Translations under genes and position numbers: made by a program
In this document: in pieces, positions 63,421-64,000 of the stretch
Layout: the number at the start of each line of letters is the position of its first letter
Numbering within the stretch: the first letter of the stretch is position 1
DNA from: Petrolisthes cinctipes
Lineage: Eukaryota; Arthropoda; Malacostraca; Decapoda; Porcellanidae
DNA length: 64,000 bases
NCBI GenBank assembly: GCA_033782935.1
Contig: JAWQEG010000065.1
Span: 149,001-213,000, forward strand
Direction of reading: 5' to 3'
Notes under the pieces: generated by a model
Database searches by the model: none
The model's input: the letters and a program-made list of their open reading frames with translations, nothing else
Told to the model about the DNA's origin: nothing

Positions 63421-64000
63421 GAGATATCGACTTTTTGGCACCTAAAAGATCGATTTTTAGCATGTTTTTAGCCTATATTTTGAAAATATTCTAGCACTGA
63501 GTAGGCATCTACAGATAACTTCTGGGACCCCAAAATATTGTATTTTCAGGTGTTTTGAGCCTGAATTTGAGATATAAACGGGTACTGAAGATGCATGCAC
63601 ATATCGACTTTTGTGCACCTAAAAGATCGTTTTTCAGTATGTTTTGAGCATGTATTTTGAAAATACTCTAACACGGAGTAGGCATGTACAGATCGCTTCT
63701 GGGACACCTAAATATCGAATTTTCGGGTGTTTTGGGACTGAATTTGAGATATCGACTTTTTGGCACCTAAAAGATCGATTTTTAGCATGTTTTTAGACTA
63801 TATTTTGAAAATATTCTAGCACTGAGTAGGCATCTACAGATAACTTCTGGGACCCCAAAATATTGAATTTTCGGGTGTTTTGAGCCTGAATTTGAGATAT
63901 AAAGGGGTACAGAAGATACATGCACATATTGACTTTGGGCACCAAAAATATCGATTTTCAGCATGTTTTGGGCCTGAATTTTGAAAATACTCTAACACGG
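63421..64000 (+). repeat. Right edge of window: HOR array continues
   Basis: The last units include a two-monomer HOR (joins at 63,421 and 63,746, 325 bp apart). Two monomers carry GGCATCTACAGATAACTTC (63,506 and 63,831), a variant seen nowhere else. The final bases stop at CTCTAACACGG in mid-monomer, so no array boundary is reached. Confidence 0.85.

Larger units (their letters stand above)
1..64000. repeat. Head-to-tail ~176-bp satellite DNA array spanning the whole window
   Basis: Every part of the window is a copy of one monomer of about 176 bp. Landmarks recur in fixed order: AGCATGTTTTGGGCCT, a TTTTGAAAAT dyad, GAGTAGGCATGTACAGATCG, CTTCTGGGACCC, ATCGAATTTTCGGGTG, TTTTGAGCCTGAATTTGAGA, TATAAACGGGTACAGAAGAT, GCATGCACATATCGACTT and AAAATATCGATTTT. 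I saw no inverted monomer, no transposon insertion, no homopolymer or microsatellite block and no unique sequence. Both window edges fall inside a monomer. The period, purity and length are typical of centromeric or pericentromeric satellites, which is known for such arrays in general. The family itself is not one I recognise. There is no stretch of more than 300 bases that is anything other than satellite. Confidence 0.98.
37867..64000. repeat. Domain 7: regular 501-bp trimeric higher-order repeat array
   Basis: From here to the window end the dominant unit is three monomers of 176, 177 and 148 bp. I located 53 short-monomer deletion joins between 38,717 and 63,746. The usual spacing is 501 bp, with runs such as 40,870-41,371-41,872-42,373-42,874-43,375. 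Exceptions are about 325 bp (two-monomer units), 672-678 bp (four-monomer units), 487-496 bp (small deletions in a box) and 474 bp (twice). Monomers at the same HOR position are far more alike than neighbours, the usual sign of homogenisation by unit. The array runs off the right edge. Confidence 0.93.

Noticed and set aside
1..64000. CRISPR array
   Set aside because: The repeat is ~176 bp with no unique spacers between copies. Units abut directly.
1..64000. Transposon-derived array, LTRs or LINE/SINE tails
   Set aside because: No terminal inverted repeats, target-site duplications, poly-A tails, primer-binding sites or polymerase-like reading frames were seen.
1..64000. 5S rRNA, tRNA or histone-type tandem gene cluster
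   Set aside because: No internal A/B box pair in tRNA context, no recognisable 5S sequence and no conserved coding frame. The monomer is too A/T-rich and variable.

Overview
The window is one uninterrupted block of satellite DNA. A tandem monomer of about 176 bp, roughly 38% G+C in a counted example, repeats head to tail from the first base to the last, roughly 365-370 times. All monomers I read lie in the same orientation. I find no protein-coding gene, tRNA, rRNA, transposon, CRISPR array or unique-sequence island. Both ends cut through a monomer, so the array continues on each side. This scale and organisation point to a eukaryotic centromeric or other heterochromatic satellite. I do not recognise the family and cannot name the organism; a plant or animal with CpG methylation would fit the CpG/TpG/CpA variation between monomers.

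Layout. (1) 1-3.77 kb: diverged monomers. (2) 3.77-9.95 kb: two adjacent copies of an 18-monomer block (3,169 bp), the second missing exactly one monomer. (3) 9.95-15.02 kb: a mosaic containing a third copy of part of that block. (4) 15.02-31.91 kb: a mosaic built from about six monomer subtypes, often in the order T5-T6-T1-T2-T3-T4 (a 1,056-bp hexamer), with many skips, hybrids and local duplications. (5) 31.91-32.84 kb: a short island of monomers typical of the right-hand domain. (6) 32.84-37.87 kb: mosaic sequence again, largely a second copy of 28.3-31.9 kb. (7) 37.87-64.0 kb: a much more regular domain with a 501-bp three-monomer higher-order repeat (HOR), 176+177+148 bp. Two 501-bp versions, X and Y, often alternate to give a 1,002-bp six-monomer period.

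The key event behind domain 7 is a 29-bp deletion in every third monomer. It lies between two ATAT direct repeats. It removes a TATAAA string, a partial CENP-B-box-like motif (7 of 9 core positions) and a 14-bp alternating purine-pyrimidine tract, and it creates a GATATC site once per HOR. Exact and near-exact duplications occur at many scales (350 bp, 1.2 kb, 1.4 kb, 1.48 kb, 2.4 kb, 3.2 kb, 4.5-5.9 kb and an ~1-kb block 11,792 bp apart), usually near whole-monomer multiples. That is the signature of unequal exchange or replication-based copying, subject to the assembly being correct.

The apparent open reading frames of 60-175 codons, nearly all on the minus strand, recur because the satellite recurs. 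I treat none of them as a gene.
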